DNA of 64,000 bases from NCBI GenBank assembly GCA_034440635.1, contig JAOTON010002196.1, positions 501,001-565,000 on the forward strand, read 5' to 3'. The translations under genes and the position numbers were made by a program. Source of the stretch: Lepas anatifera. Lineage: Eukaryota; Arthropoda; Thecostraca; Lepadidae. Position 1 is the stretch's first letter. Each line of letters starts with the position of its first letter. The notes beneath the pieces are model-generated. The model saw nothing but the letters and a program-made list of their open reading frames with translations, searched no databases and was not told where the DNA came from. This document shows positions 33,124 to 44,424 of this stretch, in pieces.

Positions 33124-36100
33124 AGACGCAATGATGGCGGTTCATGTGAAGTCTGAGGGAACGTCAGGCTTTTGAGTATTTCAAACCGCCAGTCCCTGGA
33201 AGACATGGTTTGGAACCGTGTCTTCTTATCATACCGAGCAGATCATTAGATAAGGTGAATACGACTGGCGTTACCCGTCCACTTTCCACTTTCGAGTCGT
33301 CTTGCCAAGAGGAGCTATCTCACTACTCCATGCTCGAGTCACCTATGCAACGTCTACGATGGATTGGGAGCACGTGCTTGTATCTTGACATGGTTTGCCA
33401 CTTTCCTGTTTTCGGAAACAAAGCGTCGGCATCGAAGCTATTGCCTGGTTTCATGCGAGAAGCACCCGCGGCGTGGCCTCGTTGACACCCTTCCCAGGCA
33501 GAACTGGCACTGAACAGAAACAAAGAGGTGGTTTCCCAGCGCTCTGGCGGCGGCGAGTGCGGGATCCCCTGATGACCGGGCCCTGCGGCCGCTGCATGGG
33601 ACAGTGTGCTGGGCGCGACGACACAATGAAGGCGTCTGGACTCCAGTGACGCGGCTGTGTCTGGGCGCGCGCGCGTGCTCACTGTGACGCCACGGCTGGG
33701 CGTGACGTGACGCATGGGAGGGAAGAGCGGCCGGCCTCGGCGACCCGCCCATCTGCCAGCGGGCCCTCATCGCCGCTGTGTCGAACCACATGTGATGCAG
33801 TGGTGATTGGTTACCCACATGATCACTCTTGATCTGGAATGTGACACGGTGGGGGGGGCGAGAGAAATATGGCGGCGGCCTGACAACTTTTGAAATATTT
33901 ACATGTGAATTGATGGTTAGTGACGTCTCCTATTGACATGTGACGCTGTGACGTATGCCTAGGTGGTGAGCTGTGTTGTGGTTGCCTTGGCCGTGATTGT
34001 GCACAAGCGGGACATGCGATACGCGGGGCGACACCAAATCAGCCCCTGCAGCCCAGGTCTGACCGCACACAGACCTGGTGCGTGACGCTCCGAGTACCCG
34101 CAAAACGTGCATGGTGACTGCGGCCGACGAAAGCAGGCCACAGATAGCACAGCCTGCTCGGTGCCCGATTACAGACACCTCATGGCTGCCGGCAGCTGTA
34201 AGCTCTGATATTTAGTGCATAGATGGTACAAGGGGAGCTTGTCCTCCAGGCTCATGTTATTACTGAATTTTAGCTACGGTAAAACTACCATGAAAATCCC
34301 CTCTTTTTATACCCATATTACGTTGTTTATCTAACATTTATGCCTCATTTTACTGCCTGAAATATTGAAATATGAAGACAGGAAAAGAAGCGAGCAGCCG
34401 GGTGGAAACAAAATGCGCCACAGTCGCCGCAATGCTCCGGTTATATCTGGTAATAGCTGCGTGGCTCAATTGGAAGCGCTCCAGTGGGCCGCGCCTCGCA
34501 CACATTAGTCTTGCCTGGCGGAAGCGGTGCCGCCGCGGTGTGCCGTCTCGGGTCTCAGTGGAACACCTGTCTGATGCCGTGACTCCCACCTCGGCGGCAC
34601 TGGAACCATGCCCGAAATTAGGCGCTGGGGACGTCTCAGAAGCAGAGGGAACAGGGCTACGGCACAGGGGCCTCCAGAAGCCGAGGAACCGGCCAGAAAA
34701 GAATGCATGGTGGTGGGGCTCCGAGTGACGACAGCATCGCCCGGCCGAGCAGGGATATTAAGGAGGCAGCTTCTATCCGAAACTGGTCAACACGTTAGAA
34801 CCATAGTTAATTTTCACAGTAAAAGAGTAGCTCATAGTCATGAACAGAGGCCTAGGAACGGGGGGAGGGAGTGGACAGGAGACCATGTCCCCATCCCAAT
34901 TTCCAGGGTCTTAACCATCGACCATGTGGTGTTAACGGGAAATAAACGACTTAAAATTCACATTGGGCTCCCCAATGTTCTGGGCATTCCTACGCCTATT
35001 GTCATGAATAATCGTCCGCATTTTGTAACAATCAAGCACTGGAGTAACTACATTTGTTGCGAGGCCTTTCCAAAGACTTAAGACACCAACTCACCATTCA
35101 TAGAAGACTGCTTTGATTTGACGGTTTTTATCGGTAGTCGAATTCCGAAACTTTTGCCACGTTCGAGTTCATCGAGAGCCGTGTCGTTCAAGTAACTGTG
35201 TAGCTTAGACCACAGAAGTTACAAATAAACCGTTTTTTTATTTCAAGCCCTGAATATCTCAATGTATTTTCGGGATTGTCGGGAAATCTTGTCATACGCT
35301 AGATTTTTTCTGAACCAAACACGCCCCTGGTTTAAGTACACACGTTCAGGGATAACTGTCTGGTTATAGTTTCGGTCCTTTAAGAAGTGACGCTCTGGAA
35401 AGAGCACTGATGTGAAGCTATCGTTAGAGCTAATGTCTCTGTGGTCTAAATATACGGCCTCAGCCTTCCTGTGAAATTATTGGACGTGAGAAAGCCCTTG
35501 GCCTGTTTTTCAGGTTTCATAGGGCCCAGTGAGAAGCAGTGATTTACCGCCTTTGCGGCTGTCAGGAGGCTCCCTTGGGCGCTGTGGAAGCTCTGCTAAC
35601 ACGGGGGGAGCGTCATGATCAGTGAACATTGTTCACGGCCACCGTCACGGCCTCGGGTTTCTTAAACAACCCGCTATCAGTGCTCATCCAGTGTCACCCT
35701 GACACCCAAATAAGCCCACTGCGATCACGATCAAAGGTCATTGACTTGTGTGGGCGATTTCAATCAAACTTTACGTCTCGATAAGCAAAGTCACCATGTT
35801 GCTTGATCCATGTGAATAAATAAAGTTAAAACAAATATCATGCAGACCCAACCGCAAGTACGTGAATCACAGAAGGCCTTGGCATCGATGTCGGGACTAA
35901 TAGCCCGCTTGATTTTTGTTTTCATCAACAAAATTTTGAAGGATACGGCACCTTGCCACTTTGCTCCATTCATCGCTCCAACCTTTGCTCCAATCAGCCT
36001 CAAAACCAGACCTTCATACCGGTATCAGGTGGCCTTATGTTCCTTCCCTTTTATTTGCTTGGAGGATTAAGAGAAATTTGGAATGAATTCCAATGAAAGA

Positions 36101-36341
36101 GCACAGAAAAATGTCCGAAAATTATATCCGAGACTAAGGATGAAATCCAATATGTATCTGTACTAGCAAAGTCATTGAGAAGAATGGGATACACATTACC
36201 AAATCCGAAAGAACGTCTGCATTTTTGGATGCTTAGTTCTGAGCATCATCATCATCAATGGATCAAGATTTTGTGACTTGTTTGGTTTGAGAGGCAGTAT
36301 AGAGTGGCGATTGGAGGCTAGCCCTTCAATCATGAGTCAAC
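33124..36341. other. Non-coding stretch with GC-rich islands
   Basis: GC/CpG-rich islands at about 33430-33790 and 34540-34730 are separated by AT-rich sequence. Long frames in the islands (33323-33715 and 33438-33818 on -, 34608-35081 on +) lack recognisable domains and overlap one another, as expected for GC-rich non-coding DNA. A short tRNA-like A-box word (GCGTGGCTCAATTGG, near 34458) may mark another old SINE. Confidence 0.45.
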
Positions 36342-37053
36342 CAGGTGCGTAACCAGGATTTCGCTCAGGGGGAGGCGCCCTGAAAAGGGCCAATGCGACT
36401 CGCCAAAAGGGCCCTGCTTGTTACAGAATAGAGTACTGAAGAGGGCTTAAAGGGAAGGCGGCACCTTCATAACGTGATTTTAACTGAGATAGTCAAGTTG
36501 TAAAGCAAGTAAAAAACCGGGTACTCAATGTATCATTTGTCTTGGAACTCGAGATTTCCGTAGAAAAAACTAAAACCTACCTGCAATGTACCCCTCCTGT
36601 ACCCCTAGCAGCAGGCCACAGTTGTCATGGCTGTTGGTGTGACGACATATGCTGACGTCACGATGAGCATCAGCCAATCGAAGCCCTTGAAGCGTTTCAA
36701 GTATGGTCGTGGCTGCCAGATCATGACATCATCCACAGGCTGCTATTTGTTTCTTTTTCTAGAGGAGTATTTAAAAACTCAAAATATTGAGCTTATTCTA
36801 CATTTTTCAGAGAAATCATGAGTGGTTTCATTATTTTAGGCTAAAAGTACGCCTAATTACACTAAATTCCAGGATTCGACCAAGGTGCCACATTCCCTTT
36901 AAGAGGGCCCTGTGGTATGAAATGTCCAATTTGGCCACAGAGCATAGTGCGGGCGAGCCGTGCTTCGCGCGGCCCGTGTCCTCAGGTGGGCCATTCGGGC
37001 CCTCAGGGGGGGGGGCGGCTGTCCCTGCTGGCCCCCTCTTGGCTACGCCCTTG
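36342..37053 (-). mobile_element. hAT-type MITE split by a TTAA insertion
   Basis: Ends CAGGTGCGTAACCAGG and CTTGGCTACGCCCTTG. Flanks GAGTCAAC (36334-36341) and GAGTCAAT (37054-37061) agree at 7 of 8 positions. The two outer pieces match 17109-17379, but they are separated by a 448-bp insertion at 36451-36898. Confidence 0.85.
36451..36898 (+). mobile_element. TTAA-type MITE (AGGGAA family) nested in hAT MITE
   Basis: Flanked by TTAA on both sides (36447-36450 and 36899-36902). The inverted ends are AGGGAAGGCGGCACCTT and AAGGTGCCACATTCCCT. Its insertion point falls inside sequence that is continuous in the related copy at 17109-17379, which proves a later insertion. No coding capacity. Confidence 0.85.
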
Positions 37054-37061
37054 GAGTCAAT

Positions 37062-37608
37062 CCTAAGGTGGCATAAGTCTTATTCAGTAAAGATAGCAAT
37101 CACGAAAAATAATTCAGATTCTCTTGGTTTTTTATTCATATTTTTTATTCAGAATAAGAAGCGATCCTTTTGTGCCCCCCCCATGTTCAATGGCAGCTGA
37201 TGAAGATTCCATTTGGTTGTGGAAGGGAAACTTCCATGGCACGCAGTCCGCACCATGCTTTGTTCTACGATATCTGTATTTACCCATCCGGGTTTTATAC
37301 CGTCATTTACGCACATGTGCCGGGGACGTTAAATGTTGGGAATTCCCGGTAAAATACTGTGGTTGGAGTTTGCTGCAGGTCTGCAACCTTAGTGTCGTAA
37401 TCTAGAGCCTCTGATTACTGCCTGCATTGACTGTATTTTCACGTTTTGATTGGGTCAGTTGAGCGCGTAAACCATGGCATGCGACCAGCTACGTGGGGAA
37501 AAGGTGCATCTGACATCAGCTTGTGGGGCTATTCGATCCGGATCATTTGTGTTGGCTAAACACAGCTACTGATTAGTTGCAGCGTCAAAGCGTTTAGGTT
37601 TGTACTGT
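37062..37608. other. Non-coding stretch, nothing recognised
   Basis: Frames such as 37124-37405 have no recognisable domain. Confidence 0.45.
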
Positions 37609-38623
37609 TAACACCCGCCCCCGTGGGCCTCCGAACCACCTTCTCCATGGTGGGGTTGAGGGGGGGCTCAAACACCCCCTCGAACTCGGCTCCTGTACGG
37701 GATAGCGAAAAATGTTAATGCTTTTTGATAGCTCATACAAGTTCATGAAGAAACTACATCGGTCACTTTTTGGCTCAGGTAAATATTGAGGTCATGACAG
37801 GTCAAAGAAGGTGGCATGTTAGAGAAGAGAGTCGAGGCTCTAGCGTCTGAAAAATTTCGAGTTATAATAATTTTTGAGTTACCATTCGCTTCCTGTCGTT
37901 ATGGCGAATCGAATGATGTATAATATGGCTATACTAAGTCAGAACTAAAAAAGTACCTAACCTGAGGTCAGGTCAAGGTCACCATCTGCTCTATCATATT
38001 CAATATGCACATCAATTGACTTGCAATAACAAAGCTAAACGCAATTATATCAAAATAAAAGCTTTATCGTCATTTTCTGCAAAGTTATTGGCCCAGGTCC
38101 AAGTTTGAAAATCTTCGTAAAAAGCCCAGATGTCCTCTCAGAGATCACAAGTCAAACATTGCAACATGAACCTAGAAAGGGGCCCAGGGTACTACGGTTT
38201 GGAGAATATGAGTGTATTCTCAGCTTTAACTACACAAATACAGCCCAACTCCTGTTTTTCCCATGTACTTCCAATGGAGAGGTCAAGATCCGTACCTGAC
38301 CTTAGGTCTTCGATATGAAAAAATCCCGGAATATATGTTGTAGTATTCGGTGGTCTCACCATATGGTATAAGTTTGAAATGGATAGATTCACCCTTTTCT
38401 TACTTATGCCACCTTAAACATTTTGGTGATTAGGTCACTTGACCTGCACTGGTGACCTGACCTGAGATAACCCAACCTTAAAAATTTGGGGAAAGTTGCG
38501 GAATTCATCAAGGATAAAGCGTGCCAAGTACGGCGACGCTTCGCGCTGCCTTTTTTCGTATCGCCGTAAAACCCCGAGACCCCCGAGGGGGTGTTCAAAC
38601 ACCCTCCACCGTGCGAGGGTTAA
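37609..38623 (+). mobile_element. TTAA-type element family B, complete copy
   Basis: About 1.0 kb bounded by TTAA at 37609-37612 and 38620-38623, with ends ACACCCGCCCCCGTGG and CCACCGTGCGAGGG. A subterminal palindromic block of the GGGGGTGTTCAAACACCC type lies inside the 3' end (38586-38604) and a related GGGGGGCTCAAACACCCCC lies near the 5' end. The 3' half follows the same order of blocks as family A: CCAATGGAGAGGTC, TGACCT cluster, AAATCCCGGA-ATAT-TTGTAG, AGGTCACTTGACCT-GGTGACCTGACCT. The sequence is diverged, so A and B descend from a common ancestor. Confidence 0.8.
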
Positions 38624-39088
38624 AGATGGAGAAAAATTTCACATTTGCGTGCACCTGTGGAGAAAAGTTTAGGATCGATTTACGTAAACAATTCCTTATT
38701 TCTAACCGGAACTCTCTTCTATTGCTGCTGGTGTCGTTTTGAAGGAACTGAAAATAACGCCGTAGAATCTAACCACGTCAGGCCTCCTGAATTTGATATG
38801 CTGACTCGCACTGGTCAGAAACAGCTTTGCCAGGACTCGGTTCAGTCAGCCACGTCATTCGCCGCCGTAGCAACGCTGTCAGTTCAGTCAGTCGCCATAG
38901 TAACTCTACCATTGCTCTGCATAAGTTGAACGCAGCTATTCAAGCGTCACATGAATAACTCATAATGTTCTTGTGGCTGACCGAACTGGACCCTAATTCA
39001 GCTTCTAGACGAGTAAGTGTCTGGGTACTTATAGGCACTTTTCGTGCTTATTGCTCTTGTTGACCAGAAAAACTGTGTGTGTTTTCAG
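38624..39088 (+). other. Intron end upstream of the large exon
   Basis: Sequence between the family B element and the exon. It ends with TTGCTCTTGTTGACC and a TGTGTGTGTTTTCAG acceptor (AG at 39087-39088). No coding exon is evident in it. Confidence 0.6.
39087..39088 (+). other. Splice acceptor of large exon
   Basis: TGTGTGTGTTTTCAG|AT. The exon begins with the last two bases of a split codon. The open frame runs a few codons further upstream, but only through the polypyrimidine tract, which supports the intron boundary here rather than a start codon. Confidence 0.75.
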
Positions 39089-42000
39089 ATGATTTCAACC
39101 CGTTGGAGCAGATAGAGGCGGCGCTGGAGGGCAGGGGTAAATCGGCGGTGGCCCATCGCAGCGTACGTCCCGGCTGCAACGGCGACCTACCCTCTGAGCA
39201 CACGTACAAACAGCTGTTGGATTTAGAGGCGTTCCTGAGATCAGGTGGGTCCGAGCCGGAGCGGCTGGGTATCGGTCCTCCGTCGCCGTCGCTGCTGCCG
39301 TCCCTGGACACCACGTTTAACACTAGTGCCACCCAGTATCCGTTCTCCGACTGCGCTCAGGTGGCGGCAGTGTCGCCACCGTCGGCGCAGGCGGTAGCAC
39401 CGTCGCCCACAGACGCAGCACCTGCGACCGCTCCAGACCACCTCAGCCTGCCTCAGCACTCCCAGTTCCGTCTGGGCCGGGTGGAGCGGTCCTACTACAC
39501 CAACCCGTGTGATGTGCTGGCGCCGCGGGCGGCTGAAGGTCCCCCGGAGCTGGTGTTCGGTGTGGGAGAGGTGGCCGAGCACAGGCCGCTGACCGCGCAG
39601 TGGCGTGGGAGCGCTCCCGGCGCCGCTCTCAGCCCGATGGGAACGCAGGAGGACAAAACAGGCGGCGATCGGAGAGCGGCCTCGGCGGCCGCCAACGGCG
39701 CGCTTCAGACGAGTAGCCGGAGCGGTGGCGGTGACGCCAAGGTCCTGGGAACGGACGGTAACGGCCCGTCGTCATCAGTGGCGGCGGCGGCGGCGGGCAG
39801 CGCGCCGCTGCCGGCGGCTGCCGGCGTCAGTGGCAGTGCGGCAGCGGAGCCGGCCGGCAGACGGACGGCACCGGTGTCCAACGCCACCAACGGCGACTCC
39901 AAGTGGGACCTGGGCAGCTGTGAAGACTTTGAAAACCTGAACCGCAGGATCGAGTCGCTGACGTACGATTTCGAGGAGGAAGAGCGAAGAAGTCTGGAAT
40001 TTATTGTCGACGGTGTGGCGGAATTTGAAAAACAATTCTATGAGAGAGAAGACAGCAACGAAAACAAATTGGACCGACTAGAAACATACCTCGACAAAAA
40101 CAAAGTAGACTGTGAGAGCGAGGAGATTGCAGAGAACCAGCGGTGCATCCGACCTGTGAAGCGTTTTCAGAGTTTCGGCGACCTCAGCATGATAACTGAG
40201 GACGCAACACAGGAAGGTGGCAGTGAGCAGGGTCAGGACAACAGGGGTGGTGACGTGGAGCAGAACTGTAAACCCGTTGCCACCACCGGTGACGCTGCAG
40301 CTGCGCGCCGGCAGTGCCGCCGCCGACCTGCCCTCCTGGGACTTCTCAGACACTCCAGCGAGAACCTCAGCGAGGATTCAGGATACGGCGATCACGCAGG
40401 GGACCGCGGCAGCCCACAGGACCATGCAGAGCGCGTCACCAGCCTCCCCCAGTCGGATAGTCCACCTGCGGCCCGCCGAGTCTCGCCTCCGCTGTGCAGT
40501 CCGCTGGGCCGGCTCTCCAAGTCCACCTCGGACCTGAGCCCGTGCACGCAGCGCCGCCGCCGCCTACTGGAGCTGATCTCACGCGACGAGGAGCGGCGAG
40601 CCCGCCTGTATGCCGACGCCCGTCTCTCAGACGCCCGGCACCCCCACCCATAGCCCCTCCCCTCGTCGCCGGCGACGGCTCGGCGGCGGCGTCTGAGGGG
40701 GACGCCCAGACGGACAGGGATGTTGAGAGTGTGCTGGTGCTGTTAGACGACGAGGAGAGCAATTCTGTGATCCAAGTGCTGCGCCAGAAAGTGCGCGAGA
40801 GCAGCCGAGAGAGGGAGGCGATGGCTGGGCCTGTGCCGGCGCCTAGGTCAGCGCGGCGTGCACCGGCAGTGTACCAGAACCTGCCGTCGAATTCCCGCAT
40901 CGCACAGCGTAACTCACAGCCGGCGGAACCGACCCCGAGCGTTGACACCGTTCCGGACACGCGCGTGAAACGGGACATTGAACAGTTCGAGCGGATTAAA
41001 GAAGCCTTCCTCGAAAAGGGTGCCTACAATATTTATGATGATATGGTGAGCTGGCGGTCACCGCAGAAGGGTTTTACACGGACGCGGTCGACGCCGGATT
41101 TATCGCTGGATGTGGTTTCAGATGAAGAAACGGTGCTGTGGGCGGAGAGTTTGCGGCAGACGGCGCGGCGCTGTTTCGATAAACTAACACCTCACCAGAC
41201 CGAAATGCAGCAGCCAAATGGAAAAACTTGTGTGGATAAAGGATCAGATAAGACAGAAGATGAAAGTGATCATGTTTCAAATATCCGACAGAACAGTGAA
41301 CGCCGAGCGTGCGAGGCTGACTGCGAGCCGCGTGACATCTATCTGTCGGATGGAGAAACTCAGCTTCTCACCATGTACCGCTCGTCAGCTGGGCGGCCGA
41401 AACCACTCGATCTCAAACTAGCGGAAGAATTCCTACTATTAGAGGGCATAGAGGGCCATGATTACTCTGCAAACCCGTTTCAAAAGTTTCAAAATGAGCC
41501 TTACGGCCGTGAGTCGCCGCTCGGTGTTGACTATCACCGTGGAGCGGACGAATTACGGCCGGGGGGCGGGGCCAGCGCTGGTGAGCGGGGTGGCGGGCCG
41601 GTCAGCCCAGCCGGCGCACTGGCCGCAGGCTTAAGAGCGAGCGGCCGGAGTGCGGCTGGTGCGCGCCGCAGCCGCAGTCTGTGGAACCTGTCCGGCGCGG
41701 ACACGGTGGCCGGGCCGGGCCTGGCGGACACATGCGCGGCAGCAGCTCTCTCCGCCGCCGCTGAGATCGGCTGGCCGCGCGGCCGCGACCACGCCGGCGC
41801 CTGGCTGATGAGCAAGAGCGTGCAGGAACTGTGGTCGGAGAACAACATGGACTCGCCGCGCCGGCTGGACTACTACAACCAGACGATGGAGTGGCCCGGC
41901 AGCGGCGATTTCCTGGCGCTGGACGGCGTCGAGGCGCCGGCGCGCGCATCGCCTCCGCGCCGCTGCCCGCTAAATATAGATAACGGCGGCCTGAACGGCC

Positions 42001-44418
42001 AGCCGAAATTCCACCAATCGTCGGATGGGTGCCCGGCGCTGGCTGCAGACTGGTGCCGGCTCGGACACGAGCGAGCCGAGATCTCTCAGCGGACACTTCT
42101 TCTTTGATCCGGTCGGTGGCAGTGTGCCTCAGCTGAACGGCCTTCACACCACTGTCAACACACCCGAGGTACGTACTATGAGTGTGAACAATTCTTTCAA
42201 GTCTCGGGTGCCGCTGAAGACTTATGGAAGGCAGAATGAGGTTGAGGTGTATATCAGTAAAGAGCCAGAGGCTCGGATGGCGCTGGAGCAGCCCAGTCCG
42301 CCAGCTTCAACTGCCGAGGACATCAGCTCATCAGTGGTGCGCCGCGAGAAGCCCCGTGGTGTTCAGTTCAGCCCCATGGTGTCAGAAGTGCAGTGGAGAG
42401 AGAGCTATTTAGACGACGAATCGGTGGGCGGTGAGCGGCGTTCCCTGCAGTCATTCCAGCAGCCTGAGAAAGCTGAGAAACAGCGGAGCGGTGTGGAATC
42501 GCCGTCTGATGAGACTCCTCCGCCGCCCCCGCCGCCGGCTTCGGAGGCGGCCACCGACTGTACCGAGCGGAGAAAGGAGGAGCCGGAGCCGGCCAGGCGG
42601 CGGCCGGCGCCGCCGCAGCCGCCGCCGCGGCTGGTGAGGCAGCCGGCGGCGGCCTCGCCTACCGCCTCCGGCCCCCAGCCGCCGCCGCCGCCGTCAGTAC
42701 AAACCGTGGCCGGCAAAAGCGGCGGCGCGAGTGGAGATCGAGCGGCGGCGAGTGTGGCGGCACAGGCCCGCGCTGTACCTCCTCCCGTGGTGCCTCCTGC
42801 CCTGTCACCTGGCACCGGTCAAGTACAGGTCAGTTCCGGGGTCTCACAGGAGTTTGGTGGCAGACAAAGGTCAGACGCTCTCCGCGCCGGAGAAAACGGC
42901 GACGACGACGTGTTGGCGTCCACAAAAACGGCCCACAAAAAGCCAGACGGATCAACAAAACCCGCGACAGTCATCACAAACCAGACTGAAAAGTCAGCAA
43001 AGCCCGAGAAGGGAGCGGATAAAAAGTCTGACACAGGAATTAAGTCTGAGAAGACAGATAAGCCCGCGAAGACATCCATGCTGATGCGTCTTGGCTTAGG
43101 GCGCCTCTCGGGTAGGTCAAAGCCAAAGCCTCCGCCCAAACCAGAGAGCATCAAAGCTACTAGCTCACGTTCACCCTCCCCGCGTTCTCCGCCACCGGAA
43201 TCTCCAAGAATATTACCGGTGTCAAAACCCCCCTCTTCCTTAACGTCATCAGAAGGACATCCAACATCACCAGCGGTTAGCCCACAAACTCCTTCCCAGT
43301 CTTCTAGTCAAACTTCAACGATGGAGATACTGCGCTCACCGGAGTCGTTCGGCACCTCCGCTATGACTTCCACCCCGATAGTTCATCAGATGGCGTCAGT
43401 GACCTCAAGACCAAGACCAAGAACACCATCACCACCGTCATCAAAACCTGAGTTTCATGCGCCACCCAGCCCCGCCGTGCGAGCCAAGTCTCTGTCCCTG
43501 CCGAAGTCAGCTGAAATCAGACTGGAGTCCTACACAGACCAGGCGCCGGCACCAGTAGCGACGGCAGGCTCTGCGTCATCATCAGCAGCGGTGTCGAAGC
43601 CGCCACTGCCGCCGCAGGCGCAGAGGACCCAGACACAGGCCAACCGGGCGCGGCTGACCAGCGCGCGCCGCAACTTCTTCCAGCTGGAACAACAGCGGGT
43701 TATCCCGCTGCGGTCGGTGCCGGCGCCTCCGCTGCCGGACTCGGCACCGACGCCCGGCACCCGGACCAGCGCCGCCGCCGACATCAAAGACGCCTTCGAA
43801 CGCTTCCGGCAGCGCGCGCGCGAGGATCGCGAACGGCTGGCCAAGAGCACGCCCGACCTCAGTCTGATCGAGTCGTCGACGCGCAGTCTCGTGCGTCCGC
43901 TGCCGCCGCGGCCGGCGCCGGCCGTGCGCTCGGCTATTGATCGGCGGGGCGGCGGCGGCGGTGCTGTCGACGCCGAGCTCGGCCCACATTCGGCCAGGCC
44001 GTGGCGGGATGGCGACGCGGCCATTCTGCAGGCGGGCGGCGCGGCCGCGTCTGGTGGCGACCACGCCGTCGCTGTGCCTGGAGCTGGTGGTGCTCGCGCG
44101 GTGCGCGGTTACAGCAAGAGTAAGGACCGGTTCGCGCACCGGCGCGCGGCGGCGCTGGCCCGCGCGCGGAGCCGCAGCGTGGGTGTGCTAGAGACGGACC
44201 TGGACGCACCGGACCTGGGCCCCGAGACCGACCTGGACGCCGTGGGACGCGGCCTGCAGCGCTGCATCGAGGAGCTGAGCCCGCCCAAGAAGGAGAAGGC
44301 CAAGAGTCTGCTTCACCTGGACCAGGAGATGGCGCTTTCACTGGCGCAGGGCAGCGCCGACGGCCGTGCCAAGTCCATGGAGTTTCTGCTGGATGAGGAG
44401 AACAAATCTGCGGTCCAG
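39089..44418 (+). CDS. Large internal exon, disordered Pro/Ser/Arg-rich protein
   Basis: The only convincing coding region in the window. It codes for about 1776 residues and is far more GC-rich than its surroundings. A phase-1 acceptor precedes DDFNPLEQIEAALEG, and a CAG|GTCAGT phase-0 donor follows EENKSAVQ. It reads in three overlapping frames: to about 40645, about 40650-42040, then to 44418. One extra C in the CACCCCCACCC run near 40645 and one fewer G in the GATGGG run near 42028 would make it continuous. Visible features are an acidic helical segment (FENLNRRIESLTYDF, about residues 280-340), a second around KRDIEQFERIKEAFLEKG, Ala/Pro-rich low complexity, proline tracts (PPPPPPPAS, APPQPPPRLV, KPKPPPKPE) that could bind SH3 domains, and three [KR]ST[PS]DLS motifs. 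It is predicted cytoplasmic or cytoskeletal/scaffold-like from composition only. I do not recognise a family or name. Other exons lie outside view. Confidence 0.85.
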
Positions 44419-44424
44419 GTCAGT
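44419..44424 (+). other. Splice donor of large exon
   Basis: CAG|GTCAGT follows the charged segment ending EENKSAVQ. Beyond it the frame gives only a low-complexity PSPAAAAYSCA tail and a stop, so splicing here is the better reading. Confidence 0.7.

Noticed and set aside
39079..39088. GTG start codon at the beginning of the large frame
   Set aside because: The bases lie within the polypyrimidine-AG acceptor. The frame is open there only by chance, and eukaryotic nuclear genes rarely start at GTG.
43530..44341. Long - strand frames opposite the large exon (up to 185 codons)
   Set aside because: They are shadows of GC-rich coding sequence on the + strand. Their composition is Arg/Ala/Pro-rich as expected for antisense of a GC-rich exon.
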